From contig JACPTQ010000012.1 in NCBI GenBank assembly GCA_016192705.1, positions 1 through 64,000 of the forward strand: 64,000 bases of DNA, in the 5' to 3' direction. Positions 1-8,048 of the stretch are shown here, one piece after another; the first letter of the stretch is position 1; every line of letters starts with the position of its first letter. The translations under genes were made by a program, and so were the position numbers. Under the pieces are notes generated by a model. That model searched no databases, was not told the origin of the DNA, and saw only the letters and a program-made list of their open reading frames with translations. The stretch comes from Deltaproteobacteria bacterium (GTDB taxonomy: Bacteria > Myxococcota > JACPTQ01).

Positions 1-493
1 GAACGCCGTGGCGCGTCAGCGTTTCGACGCCGGCTCGGACTTCGTGCTCAATCTCGTCCGGCGATGCGAAGTGGAGCTTCTTGTGGTTTTGGGTGTGCGT
101 GCCGATGGCGTGCCCTTCGGCGGCGATGCGGCGCGCGACGTCGGGGTGTGCGTCGACCGAGCGACCGAGCAGGAAAAACGTTGCGCGCGCGTTATGGCGT
201 TTGAGTGTGTCGAGGATCGCCTCGGTGATTTGTCCATTGGGGCCGTCGTCAAATGTGATGGCGACCGCGTTCTTTTCGCGCGGACCGCGCCACGGGAAGC
301 GGCCGGCGAAATCGAACCCTGGTATATAGATATACGCGGCGAGTGTGCCGATCGCCGCGGCCAAGGCCGTTAGCACGACAAACGCAGTCTGCGCGGCACC
401 GTTGGATTTGACAGTCGCGATGAGAAGCGCCGCGAAGAGCCCGAGGAGCACGAGCGTCTTGACGGCGGAACGAATGATGGCGCGGATCGGCAT
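1..493 (-). CDS. NodB-type polysaccharide deacetylase, C-terminus beyond window
   Basis: This is the N-terminal 164 residues of a carbohydrate esterase family 4 deacetylase; the rest lies left of base 1. Two hydrophobic segments (about residues 8-27 and 35-55) anchor it in the inner membrane with the catalytic domain outside. The NodB metal-binding motifs are visible: TFDDGP near residue 80 and the HTQNH pair near 133. Family members remove N-acetyl groups from peptidoglycan or polysaccharide amino sugars. The ATG at 493-491 is the first start before the membrane helices; no clear Shine-Dalgarno sequence precedes it. A second, differently built NodB protein lies at 2179-3597. The substrate cannot be inferred. 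Confidence 0.85.
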   Translation of the reverse strand, partial: MPIRAIIRSAVKTLVLLGLFAALLIATVKSNGAAQTAFVVLTALAAAIGTLAAYIYIPGFDFAGRFPWRGPREKNAVAITFDDGPNGQITEAILDTLKRHNARATFFLLGRSVDAHPDVARRIAAEGHAIGTHTQNHKKLHFASPDEIEHEVRAGVETLTRHGV

Positions 494-970
494 GATTCAA
501 CGAGCTTTTTTAAGCAAAATCAGGACCGCGAGCTTCGATTTTCGAATACTGCCTTCTGCTCTGATTTCGAGGTGACTCAACCTATTCTGCCGTTTCAGCA
601 TCTCTTGTCGTTTCACTGTGTGAGCCTGATTCACACGGACCCCGTTAATTACCGCGGTTTTGGTGGGCCGGTCAACAGCAGGAAAAACAGTTTTCCCGAT
701 ACGCGCGTTAGGATAGGCTTCACACCCGCGGCTGCCGAAGAACAGCGCGCCGGGTTAAGAACGTAGACTAACGATATGGCAGAGGATGGAGTTTTGACGC
801 CGGAGTGGCGGAACGGTAGACGATTTTGCGAGCGATTAGCCGTCAAGCCAGTGGCTTGGCGGCGCGAGGAAAATGGGTGAGCGCGACGGACACGGAGCGC
901 AAACCCCCGCGGCTACCGCGTGTGTGGCACATGGAACTTTGGAGTGGCTAGAGTTGCGTAGAAGGGGTAT
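494..970. other. Non-coding stretch between deacetylase gene and tRNA-Leu
   Basis: No convincing gene is seen here; open frames are short and lack ribosome-binding sites. It holds the upstream region of the minus-strand deacetylase, a small hairpin (GGAAAA 681-686 pairing with TTTTCC 691-696), a second hairpin around 843-858 (CAAGCC pairing with GGCTTG), and a copy of the 5' end of the downstream tRNA at 799-822. The sequence between that copy and the tRNA (823-970) does not fold obviously into a known RNA class. Confidence 0.6.
799..822 (+). repeat. Duplicated 5' fragment of tRNA-Leu
   Basis: These 24 bases are identical to the first 24 bases of the tRNA-Leu gene at 971-994 (acceptor strand plus most of the D arm). 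After base 822 the similarity stops: no anticodon stem, variable arm or T arm follows, so it is not a functional tRNA. Integrases usually duplicate the 3' end of a tRNA, so a 5' duplication is unusual. It could be a remnant of tandem tRNA duplication and deletion, or part of a tRNA-derived small RNA. Confidence 0.75.
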
Positions 971-1054
971 GCCGGAGTGGCGGAACGGTAGACGCGCTGG
1001 ACTCAAAATCCAGTGAGGCTTTGCCTTGTGTGGGTTCGATTCCCTCCTCCGGCA
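971..1054 (+). tRNA. tRNA-Leu, anticodon CAA
   Basis: The acceptor stem GCCGGAG (971-977) pairs with CTCCGGC (1047-1053), followed by discriminator A at 1054. The D stem is GCG/CGC, the anticodon stem is CTGGA/TCCAG with loop CTCAAAA (anticodon CAA, decoding UUG), and there is a long class II variable arm with an AGGC/GCCT stem, as expected for leucine. The T arm has loop TTCGATT and one T-T mismatch in its stem. The 3' CCA is not encoded. UUG-decoding fits the frequent TTG codons and starts in this window. Confidence 0.95.
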
Positions 1055-1081
1055 ATTATCTTGGTCGTCTTCGAGCGCAAG

Positions 1082-2170
1082 TCAATTATCTTCAAGCGCG
1101 CGCAACGCTTTGTCGATGACGATGCTCAGTTTCTTTCCCCGCAGCCGAACCATTTCAGAAAGAGACACCTTTTGCGCAACCGTTTCGGCGACACGTAGTC
1201 CAACAAAATACCCGGCGCGCGGCGGAATGTCCTTGCGCGTTGACGCGACGAGGAAAAAGTCCCGGTAGTCTTGCGGCGACTTTGACGAGAGTTTGGATCG
1301 CAATTCGGTCGCCAGCGAGCGAATCTGCGCTTGGCCGCGTTGCAAGAGATCGTCAGGGATCAGGAGCGCTCGATGGGAGGACTTTGGATTGAGCCGCTTC
1401 GAGACATAAACAGCGAGGCCTTCGCTCCATAAGCTGTCGCCCACGGTCCGATCGTCCGAGCGGTCTTGGTTCGAGTCAAATTGGCCGTGATAAAGATGAA
1501 AGAGTTCGTGGTGAAACAGCGGGCCAAGGTCGGCATCCGAGCCGTGGAGTTCGACGATTCGATCGATTCCGAAGAGCAGCTCGAGCTTTGCCGCGACTCT
1601 TCGAAGGCCGCCGTCGAACGCGCCAAGTGACAGAGTCATGTAAACTGTGCCGCGCCATGAAAAGTCTGGGAAGTGCTGTCGAAAAGACGCAGCGTATCGC
1701 GAGAGCGCCGAGCGAGATTTGTCGCTGAATCGGCGAACCTCTTCGCGGTTTCTCACAAGGATAGGCAGGTAAAACGACAACCGATCGTTGAGGGTTCGTT
1801 CTTTTGGGGTGCGGCGTCCAATCCCAATCACATTGGCTTGAAACAGTTGGGGAAAAGCGCGGACGACTTGGTCCACGGCATACGTGACGCGATCGAGTTC
1901 GTTCGGCTGCGGAGCCCCGTCGTAGGCTGACCAAAGAGTCGGAAACACATCGGCGACACGATACGCGAGTCGAAAATGTTTTTCGCTGGGCTGCAGATGG
2001 GGACGGGTTGTGCATCCGTACGATTGCGAGAGGAGAATGGCAAGCATCGCCCACCGGGAAACGGGGTTGTCACAGCCCAAGCGTCGAATAGCGATGCGCG
2101 GGGTCGCGATGTCAACGAATTCCGCGGGCTCAGGGACGTACGATGCTACCTCGGGCGATCTCAACGACAT
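1082..2170 (-). CDS. Putative zinc metallopeptidase with HExxH motif
   Basis: A 362-residue protein with HHELFHLYH at about 220-228 and WSEGLAVY at 248-255. HExxH followed about 25 residues later by an EGxA glutamate is a gluzincin arrangement resembling DUF2268-type predicted Zn-dependent proteases; the family assignment is inference. The start at 2170 gives an N-terminal extension. An alternative ATG at 2047, preceded by GGTGGG, would give a protein beginning MLAILLSQSYGC, a possible but weak lipoprotein signal (lipobox S-Y-G-C). It lies 8 bp downstream of the NodB/MBL fusion gene on the same strand and is probably co-transcribed with it. The substrate is unknown. Confidence 0.7.
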   Translation of the reverse strand: MSLRSPEVASYVPEPAEFVDIATPRIAIRRLGCDNPVSRWAMLAILLSQSYGCTTRPHLQPSEKHFRLAYRVADVFPTLWSAYDGAPQPNELDRVTYAVDQVVRAFPQLFQANVIGIGRRTPKERTLNDRLSFYLPILVRNREEVRRFSDKSRSALSRYAASFRQHFPDFSWRGTVYMTLSLGAFDGGLRRVAAKLELLFGIDRIVELHGSDADLGPLFHHELFHLYHGQFDSNQDRSDDRTVGDSLWSEGLAVYVSKRLNPKSSHRALLIPDDLLQRGQAQIRSLATELRSKLSSKSPQDYRDFFLVASTRKDIPPRAGYFVGLRVAETVAQKVSLSEMVRLRGKKLSIVIDKALRALEDN

Positions 2171-2178
2171 GATTTCAC

Positions 2179-3597
2179 TCACTGTTGTTTGAGACGCGCT
2201 TTGTCTACGACGCGAACGGTGTTGTCGAGGAGGTCGCGCGAGAATTTGAGGCCGTGGCCCGGAATAATCCACGCGGCGTCGAGCGGGCGCAATCGCTCGA
2301 TGGTGCGTCGCATCGATTCGCCGCGCTCGCTGAGGAGCTGCGCGGTTGCGTCGGACGCGTAAACGGGAATGCCCGCGGCGACGAGCGCTTCGTTGCCGCC
2401 CGATCCGTCGAAGTGGTGGTGCGAATTGATCGCGACGACGGGCGCGCCGGGAAACGTTTTCTTGAGCCACGCGATGACAGCGCGTGTAGCGACGGCATCG
2501 AACGGCGTGCTCACGAGGACAAGGGTGCCGTCGGCGACGCGAACGACGAGCGAATTCGACGGCGTCGGGCGCTCGTGGGTGACGACCCAAACGTTGGGCG
2601 CGAGCGGACGCGCGGCGAGTTCGTCGTTGATACGAACACCCGTTCTGGTACTGGAGCTGGAACCGGGAAACCGCTGGCTGAGGGCGGCTTCCTGCGCTTC
2701 GTCCCAGGCCCAGTCTTTGGCCGAAACGGGCGCGATGCGATAGAGCCACGAAAGGCCGATGGGGCCGACGTAGTCGTCGCGCTCTGCGTAAACCGGATCG
2801 GCGAGCGCGCGGTCGAGCGTGACGAAGGAAAACCCTTCGCGACCAAGCGCCGCGAGGATTTTGTCGAAGTGATCGGCGTTCAGCGCGTTCGCGTGGAAGA
2901 GCGCGACGTGGGCGATGTCGCGGCCAACTTTGGTGCGCGCCATGTTGCGGTAGCGGCGGGCGGCGGCGACGACGTATTCGACGTACGCGGAAACGATCGC
3001 ATGCTGTTCGTCGGTGTCGCCACGATTTTTCGCAGCGACGTACGCGGCCGCGAGCACCCAGTCGGCGATATCGATCGTGACGTGGGCCGTCTTGAGGTCG
3101 AGAGCCGCGAGACCGGCGCGCGCAGATTCGCGTCGTTCGGGCGTTTTCCCTTGGCGAAGGTAAGGAAAGCGAAAGTGGCGCGAGGGGGCGAAGGGACGAA
3201 GCGCGTCGTCGCAGCGACGGACGTCGTCGAGCCAAGCTTCCGGCGTGACACCGTCGAGCGATTTGTGTCGCGCAGAATGATTTCCGAGCGCGTGGCCGGC
3301 GTTTGTCCAAAGGCGCATGATTTCGTCGCGGCGGGCCGACCCGGTTTTTTTGTCAACGAACCGATCGCACACGACGAACGCCGTTGCGGTCGCTTTGTGC
3401 GCGCGGAGTTTTTCGAGGAGGCGCTTCGTTGCGGCGACCGCCGAATCGCCGTGCGCGAGCGGTCCAACCCACGGCACGTCGTCGATCGTAATGGCGACGG
3501 GAACGCGGGCGGACACGGCGCACGCCGGCGAGAGCGCGAGGATTCCGAGGCAGGCGATCGCGAGGGGCGCTGTGCGAGATGCGAAGTTCTTTTTCAT
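2179..3597 (-). CDS. Exported NodB deacetylase fused to metallo-beta-lactamase-like domain
   Basis: A 472-residue protein with a signal peptide (about 1-30, ending near ACAVSA). Residues about 33-275 are a NodB polysaccharide deacetylase: TIDD at 37-40, H107 and H111 in HSARH, and RFPY at 143-146. Residues about 330-472 resemble a metallo-beta-lactamase fold close to class B1 order: HHHFDGSGG at 393-401 gives HxHxD, and IIPGHG at about 444-449 gives the last His. The middle segment that normally carries the third histidine and the cysteine ligand is missing, so the lactamase-like half may bind only one zinc or none. The start is set by ATG 3597 after a GGAGG ribosome site. The likely place of action is the periplasm. 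A long antisense frame over this gene is a shadow. Confidence 0.85.
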   Translation of the reverse strand: MKKNFASRTAPLAIACLGILALSPACAVSARVPVAITIDDVPWVGPLAHGDSAVAATKRLLEKLRAHKATATAFVVCDRFVDKKTGSARRDEIMRLWTNAGHALGNHSARHKSLDGVTPEAWLDDVRRCDDALRPFAPSRHFRFPYLRQGKTPERRESARAGLAALDLKTAHVTIDIADWVLAAAYVAAKNRGDTDEQHAIVSAYVEYVVAAARRYRNMARTKVGRDIAHVALFHANALNADHFDKILAALGREGFSFVTLDRALADPVYAERDDYVGPIGLSWLYRIAPVSAKDWAWDEAQEAALSQRFPGSSSSTRTGVRINDELAARPLAPNVWVVTHERPTPSNSLVVRVADGTLVLVSTPFDAVATRAVIAWLKKTFPGAPVVAINSHHHFDGSGGNEALVAAGIPVYASDATAQLLSERGESMRRTIERLRPLDAAWIIPGHGLKFSRDLLDNTVRVVDKARLKQQ

Positions 3598-3692
3598 AGA
3601 GCCTCCAAGTGTACGGTGTGACGGTTGAGCTTGGCGAGCGATCTATTCAAGCGCGTTTGATCACCGGACAGCGGATCGATTACGGTTGCCCC

Positions 3693-4238
3693 ATGTCTGA
3701 CCTTAAATCACTGGGTGAGGTTGTCGTCGAGGACTCGACGGGCGCGCGAGTGCCGCTCGGGCAGTTTTGGCGCGAGCGGACGGCGGTGTTTGTTTTTGTG
3801 CGCCACTTTGGGTGAGCGCTCTGCGGTGACCAGGTGGCCGAGTTGCGGCCGCGAATTCCGGAGTTGAGGGCGCTGGGGGCGGACGTCGTTGTCGTTGGAA
3901 ACGGCTGGGCCGCAGTGGCGCGCGCGTTTCAGGAGCGTCTCGAGATTAACGATGTCCCGGTTGTCTGCGACGCGAAGCGCGACGCGTACCGATTGGCCGG
4001 GTTTCGGCGAAGCGTCTGGTCGGTCTTTAACCCGGTCGCGGGCTGGTTTTACGTCCGCGCATGGTTTCGTGGTCACCGGCAAGGGCGAATGCAAGGCGAC
4101 GCGTGGCAACAGGGCGGCACGCTTGTGATTCAACCGGGCGGCGCCATTTTGTATCGCTTCGCTGCTCGGTTTGCCGGCGATCACGCACCCCTCAACGCTG
4201 TTTTTCGCGCGCTTCGACCAAACCGCGAAGCTGTATAA
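3693..4238 (+). CDS. Peroxiredoxin-like selenoprotein (AhpC/TSA-type), UGA read as Sec
   Basis: Reading through the in-frame TGA at 3813-3815 gives a 181-residue protein with selenocysteine at position 41 in RHFG-U-ALC-GDQVAELR. This matches the Prx-like2 / AhpC-TSA_2 pattern RHFGCxxC, with Sec in place of the first Cys and C44 as partner. Frame and family similarity continue unbroken on both sides of the TGA. A 7-bp hairpin lies 18 nt after the UGA (separate entry). The start ATG at 3693 is chosen because the family core begins just after it; the ribosome site is weak. The gene is divergent from the NodB/MBL gene. The role is probably peroxide or thiol redox chemistry in the cytosol. Automatic calling would split it into a 40-residue stub and a headless fragment. 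Confidence 0.85.
3834..3852 (+). promoter_or_regulatory. Candidate bacterial SECIS hairpin
   Basis: GTGGCCG (3834-3840) pairs with CGGCCGC (3846-3852), all 7 bp (six Watson-Crick, one G-U), closing a 5-nt loop AGTTG at 3841-3845. The loop begins 25 nt after the UGA at 3813-3815, within the spacing usual for bacterial SECIS elements, and contains G and U as in known SelB-binding loops. It sits inside the coding region, as bacterial SECIS elements must. That SelB binds it is inference. Confidence 0.65.
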
Positions 4239-4288
4239 CGCGTTGGTCATTTGATTGTGAGCACCTCAGTCGACTAGTCTCCCCGCGC

Positions 4289-5275
4289 TTGGAAATTGTT
4301 TGGACACGGTCGCTGTCGGATCCGGACGCGGCGGCATACGACGCGTTTCTGGAGTCCGCGCCGAGTGGGCACTACACGCAGTCGCGAAGCTGGGTGGAGC
4401 TTACAGCGGCGGCCTACCCGTTGCGGCCGCGCTACTTCGTTGCGCGCGAAAATGGCGCGGTTCTGGGTGCTGCGGCCGTTTTGAAAATCGCTGGGCTGGG
4501 TGCCGTGGTTCCGGTCGCGTGGGTTGAGCGCGGCCCAGCTGTTCGAGACGTTGCCGCGCTTGGACCGGTGCTACAGGCGCTCCATCGCGCGTCACGTCGC
4601 CATGGCAACATCTATTTGCGCGCGATGCCGTATTTCGCGAACGACGATCGCGGTGAGACGGAGTCTGTGCTTCACAGAGAGCGGTTTCGGAACGTTCAAA
4701 AGCCGACCGGGTCTCACGCCGCGACGTTGCGCGTCGCCGTCAGCGGCCTTTCGGACGAACAGATTCTCGAGGGATCCGATCGCAAGAAACTTCGGCAAGA
4801 ACTTCGAAATGCGGCGAAGGCCGGCGCAACGGTGCGGCGCGGCGGTTCGGGTGACGTGGATGTACTCGCGAAACTCTATGGAGACCTCATGATCGCTCAG
4901 GGGCAAAAATCGCGACCCATGCGCTGGTGGCAGGCGCTTGGCGAGCGCGTCGGCGCTGAGCCCGGTCGTTACGGCCTCTTCCTTTGCGAACACGCGGGGG
5001 CGCCGCTTGCCGCGACGCTCGCGATTCGATGCGGGGCGCGCGCGAGCTACGTTATGGGCGCCGCGGCGCCAGGGAAATTGCCGTTCTCGAAATCGGCGCT
5101 TTCAGTTTTCGAAGCGATACGTTGGGCGCGTGACGCGGGGTGTGTTGAGTTCGACATGGGTGGGATCCCGATTCCTGAAGACGCGGATGAGAAGCGCGTT
5201 GCCATTGCGCGCTTCAAGCACGATTTTGCGAAGGAGCCGGTCGCGTTGGTGCGCGAGCATGCGCGTTGGTTTTAA
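4289..5275 (+). CDS. FemAB-like aminoacyltransferase (GNAT fold)
   Basis: About 328 residues resembling the FemAB / lipid II glycyltransferase-like family that appears next to exopolysaccharide and cell-wall genes in Gram-negatives. Visible hallmarks are the N-terminal SGHYTQSRSW segment, the central basic stretch around SDRKKLRQELRNA, and the late GCVEFDMGGIP and RFKHDFAKEP segments typical of the second GNAT-like domain. It would transfer an amino acid or acyl group to a cell-envelope acceptor; the acceptor is unknown. The start is uncertain: TTG 4289 begins the conserved region, and no good ribosome site is seen. Its TAA stop overlaps the stop codon of the convergent phosphodiesterase gene by 3 bases. 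Confidence 0.7.
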   Translation: MEIVWTRSLSDPDAAAYDAFLESAPSGHYTQSRSWVELTAAAYPLRPRYFVARENGAVLGAAAVLKIAGLGAVVPVAWVERGPAVRDVAALGPVLQALHRASRRHGNIYLRAMPYFANDDRGETESVLHRERFRNVQKPTGSHAATLRVAVSGLSDEQILEGSDRKKLRQELRNAAKAGATVRRGGSGDVDVLAKLYGDLMIAQGQKSRPMRWWQALGERVGAEPGRYGLFLCEHAGAPLAATLAIRCGARASYVMGAAAPGKLPFSKSALSVFEAIRWARDAGCVEFDMGGIPIPEDADEKRVAIARFKHDFAKEPVALVREHARWF

Positions 5276-6699
5276 ACGAAATCGATGGCGACACCGTCGA
5301 GTCCGTGCGGTACCTCGTGGCCGAGACATTTGAGGACGGTTGGGTGTACGTCGACGGAGCGGTGTGGGCCAGGTGCGATCGGGACGTTCGTAAAGAGCGG
5401 GACCAGCATGTGCGCGCGGTGAAGCGACCCGTGAGAACCGATGTGAGGGGGCTTTTCAAAGCGCGCGCGGAGGTCGTGGCCGAGCCGCGCGGAGACGACG
5501 ACATCGCCGGTACGGGCCGACGTGAAGAGTTGCGCGAGTTGAACGATGGCGTCAGGGTAATCGGTCGTTGCGGTGAGGCGAAGCGCGTCGAGGGACGTCA
5601 TGACGGCGGGAAGCGGCGGGAAGCCAAATGGGTCGCTGCCGTCGACGCTGTAGGCGATTCCCGCGGGGTTTGACGTGATGCGCGCGGCGCCGCGAGCGCT
5701 CTTCACGACGATGGCGCCCGATGAAGTTCGCCCCGCGAGCACGTCGATCGATTCGCTTTCAAGAAGGGCCTCAATGACGCGCGCGAGGTCCGGCGACGGC
5801 GCGTCGATGAACACGGGATCGCGAAAGCCGCGAGGTCCCGCGACGGAAATGTGCGCCATCGCATTTCCAGAAACCATCACGGCCGATCGTGCGCCGACCC
5901 AACGGAGCGCGCCGAATGGGTGCGTGAGGGTGCGCCCCACGGTGCGTTCGACGAGGCCCGCGAGGTCGAAGTGCGTTTGCGTTTCGGAGGCGCCGTGGTC
6001 GCTCACGATGGTGACGAACGTCGAGTCGAGATCGCCGCGACGTTCAAGCGTTAAAAAAAACTCTCCCAGCACGGTGTCGAGGCGTTCGTACGCAGAAAGC
6101 GCCTCCGTGGAACGTGGACCCTTCTTGTGCGCGCACGCGTCGATCGAATAGAACGCCGCGAACGTAAACTCTGTTGGCGCCCCCGCGGCTTTTTGCAACT
6201 GCGCACCCGACAAGCGATCGATGATGAACCAATCCTCGGCGAGAAACGAGCGCGCCGCGGCGACGATGCGCGAGAAGCGCGTCAGGTTGCGGCCGGACCC
6301 GACACCCTTGGTCACGGTGCCGCCGATGAGCGCGTGATCGGGAATCTCCTCAAAGAGCGTGCGCGCGGAGGGTGCGATGTCGCGGCCGAGAAACAAACTG
6401 CCGAGCCCCATGTAACTTCGAAAGCGCGAAGCGCCGACGACGGTGCGTGCGTACGCGCCGCGATCGAACCAGCGAATGCCGGGGACGTTGCATGGCCCAG
6501 GGAAGCGGCCCGTCAGGTAAGGGAGGTGCGCGGGTCCCGTTGTTGATGGAAAGACCGTGACGGCGTCGGCGGCGGTGCCGCGCTCGATGAAGTGGCGCGC
6601 GATGTTGGGGAGGCGGCCTTCCGCGGCGAGCTCGCGGATGAAATCTGGGCGCGCGCCGTCGAGAAGAAGGATGAAGGCGCGTCTGAATTCACGCGTCAT
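5272..6699 (-). CDS. Type I phosphodiesterase / nucleotide pyrophosphatase family protein
   Basis: A 475-residue member of the alkaline phosphatase superfamily. Metal and nucleophile motifs are in the expected order: LLLDGARPD near residue 13 (first metal Asp), PSTTGPAHLPYLTG near 50 (nucleophile Thr), SIDACAHKKG near 190 (Asp and His), SDHGAS near 230 (Asp-His), and SHGSLHRAHMLVP near 430 (last His). It would hydrolyse phosphodiester or pyrophosphate bonds; the substrate is unknown. The ATG at 6699 overlaps the stop of the TldE-like gene (ATGA), so translation is probably coupled. It is the last gene of the long minus-strand run. Confidence 0.85.
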   Translation of the reverse strand: MTREFRRAFILLLDGARPDFIRELAAEGRLPNIARHFIERGTAADAVTVFPSTTGPAHLPYLTGRFPGPCNVPGIRWFDRGAYARTVVGASRFRSYMGLGSLFLGRDIAPSARTLFEEIPDHALIGGTVTKGVGSGRNLTRFSRIVAAARSFLAEDWFIIDRLSGAQLQKAAGAPTEFTFAAFYSIDACAHKKGPRSTEALSAYERLDTVLGEFFLTLERRGDLDSTFVTIVSDHGASETQTHFDLAGLVERTVGRTLTHPFGALRWVGARSAVMVSGNAMAHISVAGPRGFRDPVFIDAPSPDLARVIEALLESESIDVLAGRTSSGAIVVKSARGAARITSNPAGIAYSVDGSDPFGFPPLPAVMTSLDALRLTATTDYPDAIVQLAQLFTSARTGDVVVSARLGHDLRARFEKPPHIGSHGSLHRAHMLVPLFTNVPIAPGPHRSVDVHPTVLKCLGHEVPHGLDGVAIDFV

Positions 6700-8048
6700 G
6701 TGAGGTTCAGCGCACGAACGTGTATCGCGGGCACGACGGAGCCCGCAGCGTCGTGGAGCCACGACGGGATGAGACGGCGTTCGGCGCCGATTCGGGCGAT
6801 CGACGAAAAGATCGCGGGGAAGCGATCCGAGAAGCGGGCGGTTTCGATGGGGTCGGTGATTTTCCCACGCTCGATGAGAAACGTGCCGCCGCGCGTGAGG
6901 CCGGTCATCGCGCCCTCGCGCGGGTTGACGTAGCCGTTCACGTAGTGAAAGCGCGTGATCCAAAGGCCGTGCTCGACACCGCGGACGAGGTCGTCCACAG
7001 AGGCGTCGCCCGGTGCGATGAAGAGGTGAAGGGGAAGAGGACCTGCTTCGACATCGTCGTGCGGTGCGTGCCCCGTGGACACGGTTCCCGCAAGGTCGGC
7101 CGTCGTTGAGTCGTGCGCGATTCCCACGACGCGGCCGCGGTCGACGAGGGTCACGCAGCGTTTGGGGGTGCCTTCGCAGTCGAACGGCATCCGCACGGCG
7201 AGTGGATCGTCGGAAAGACCGTCGTCATGAATTGTGAGCGCGGCGTCGAACATCGGCTCACCGAGACGGCCCGCCGAAAAGCCCGCGCCCTCGACAAACA
7301 TCTTGCCACCGAACCCGATCGGGGCGGCCCAACTCATGAGTTCCTCAACGGCGTCGGGAGCGAGAATGGCCTCGATGGGGCCTCTGCAAACGCGACGCTT
7401 GGGCGCGGATGCGCGAAGGGCGCGCTCGGTGGCTGTGCGAACGGACGCATCGATGTTGAGCTCTGCGATGTCGCGGTGCGCGCAACCGTCGAACCCTTCG
7501 TCGCCGCGGGGGCCAACGCCAAAGACGTTGAAGTAGGCTTTCGAGATGCGCGCGAACGACGCGGGCGCGTCTCTGCGCAAATGAAGAAAAGAGAGGGTGC
7601 GAGCGCCGAAGACACCCGCAAACGAAACGGCAGGCGCTGCGGTGCCGAACGCGGCTCGGAGCGCGTCGGCGCGTTCTTCGTGGGACGAGGCCGTCGTGGC
7701 CAGGGACCATCCCGAATCGTCGTGCGTCCCTTGGTCGCGAGACGTTTCGGCTGACAGCGGGGGCGATTGAGCGGGCGCGGTTGCGATGACGCGCGCGGCT
7801 GTTTGGGCGAGCGTGGGCGCGTCAAGGGCGCTCGTTGCGGCGGTCACCGACACGCCGTGATGCCCGCGCGAGCGAAACTCGATGCGAATGTTGGATTCGT
7901 CGAAGGCCTGGTGGATCGATGAGTCCGCGAACCGAGTCACCGAACGACTTCGGATCACGGCAAACGCGCAGAGGCGCTCGCCGCCCGTCTGCGCGACGGC
8001 GGCGCGAATGCGCGCTTCGAGGTCGTCGCGGGCAATGAGCGCTGTCAA
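6696..8048 (-). CDS. tldE: TldE/PmbA-like metalloprotease partner subunit
   Basis: A 450-residue TldD/PmbA family protein. It lacks the HExxxH zinc site, as expected for the TldE/PmbA partner of the TldD-TldE protease, and keeps the C-terminal glycine-rich stretch with NPREGAMTGLTRGG. TldD-TldE degrades unfolded peptides and, in some bacteria, matures peptide antibiotics and modifies CcdA. The start is TTG 8048: a GGAGG ribosome site lies 6 bases upstream, and the TTGA overlaps the tldD stop by 4 bases. Longer in-frame extensions upstream overlap tldD and are rejected. Adjacency to tldD supports a heteromeric cytosolic protease. Confidence 0.88.
   Translation of the reverse strand: MTALIARDDLEARIRAAVAQTGGERLCAFAVIRSRSVTRFADSSIHQAFDESNIRIEFRSRGHHGVSVTAATSALDAPTLAQTAARVIATAPAQSPPLSAETSRDQGTHDDSGWSLATTASSHEERADALRAAFGTAAPAVSFAGVFGARTLSFLHLRRDAPASFARISKAYFNVFGVGPRGDEGFDGCAHRDIAELNIDASVRTATERALRASAPKRRVCRGPIEAILAPDAVEELMSWAAPIGFGGKMFVEGAGFSAGRLGEPMFDAALTIHDDGLSDDPLAVRMPFDCEGTPKRCVTLVDRGRVVGIAHDSTTADLAGTVSTGHAPHDDVEAGPLPLHLFIAPGDASVDDLVRGVEHGLWITRFHYVNGYVNPREGAMTGLTRGGTFLIERGKITDPIETARFSDRFPAIFSSIARIGAERRLIPSWLHDAAGSVVPAIHVRALNLT

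Noticed and set aside
799-970. A second, intron-containing tRNA-Leu
   Set aside because: Only the first 24 bases match; no anticodon half or T arm follows before the true tRNA, and no intron core is evident.
2185-3621. 478-residue open frame on the + strand
   Set aside because: It is antisense to the NodB/MBL fusion, has no recognisable motif or ribosome site, and reflects GC-rich codon bias; the minus-strand protein has clear catalytic motifs.
3813-3815. TGA as a genuine stop, making the downstream frame a pseudogene
   Set aside because: The break falls exactly at the redox Cys position, the second Cys and all later residues are intact, and a SECIS-like hairpin follows.
4061-4288. Longer N-terminus of the FemAB-like protein starting at 4061
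   Set aside because: This part overlaps the selenoprotein gene, is Arg/Cys/Ser-rich and unlike the family; the conserved region begins near 4289.
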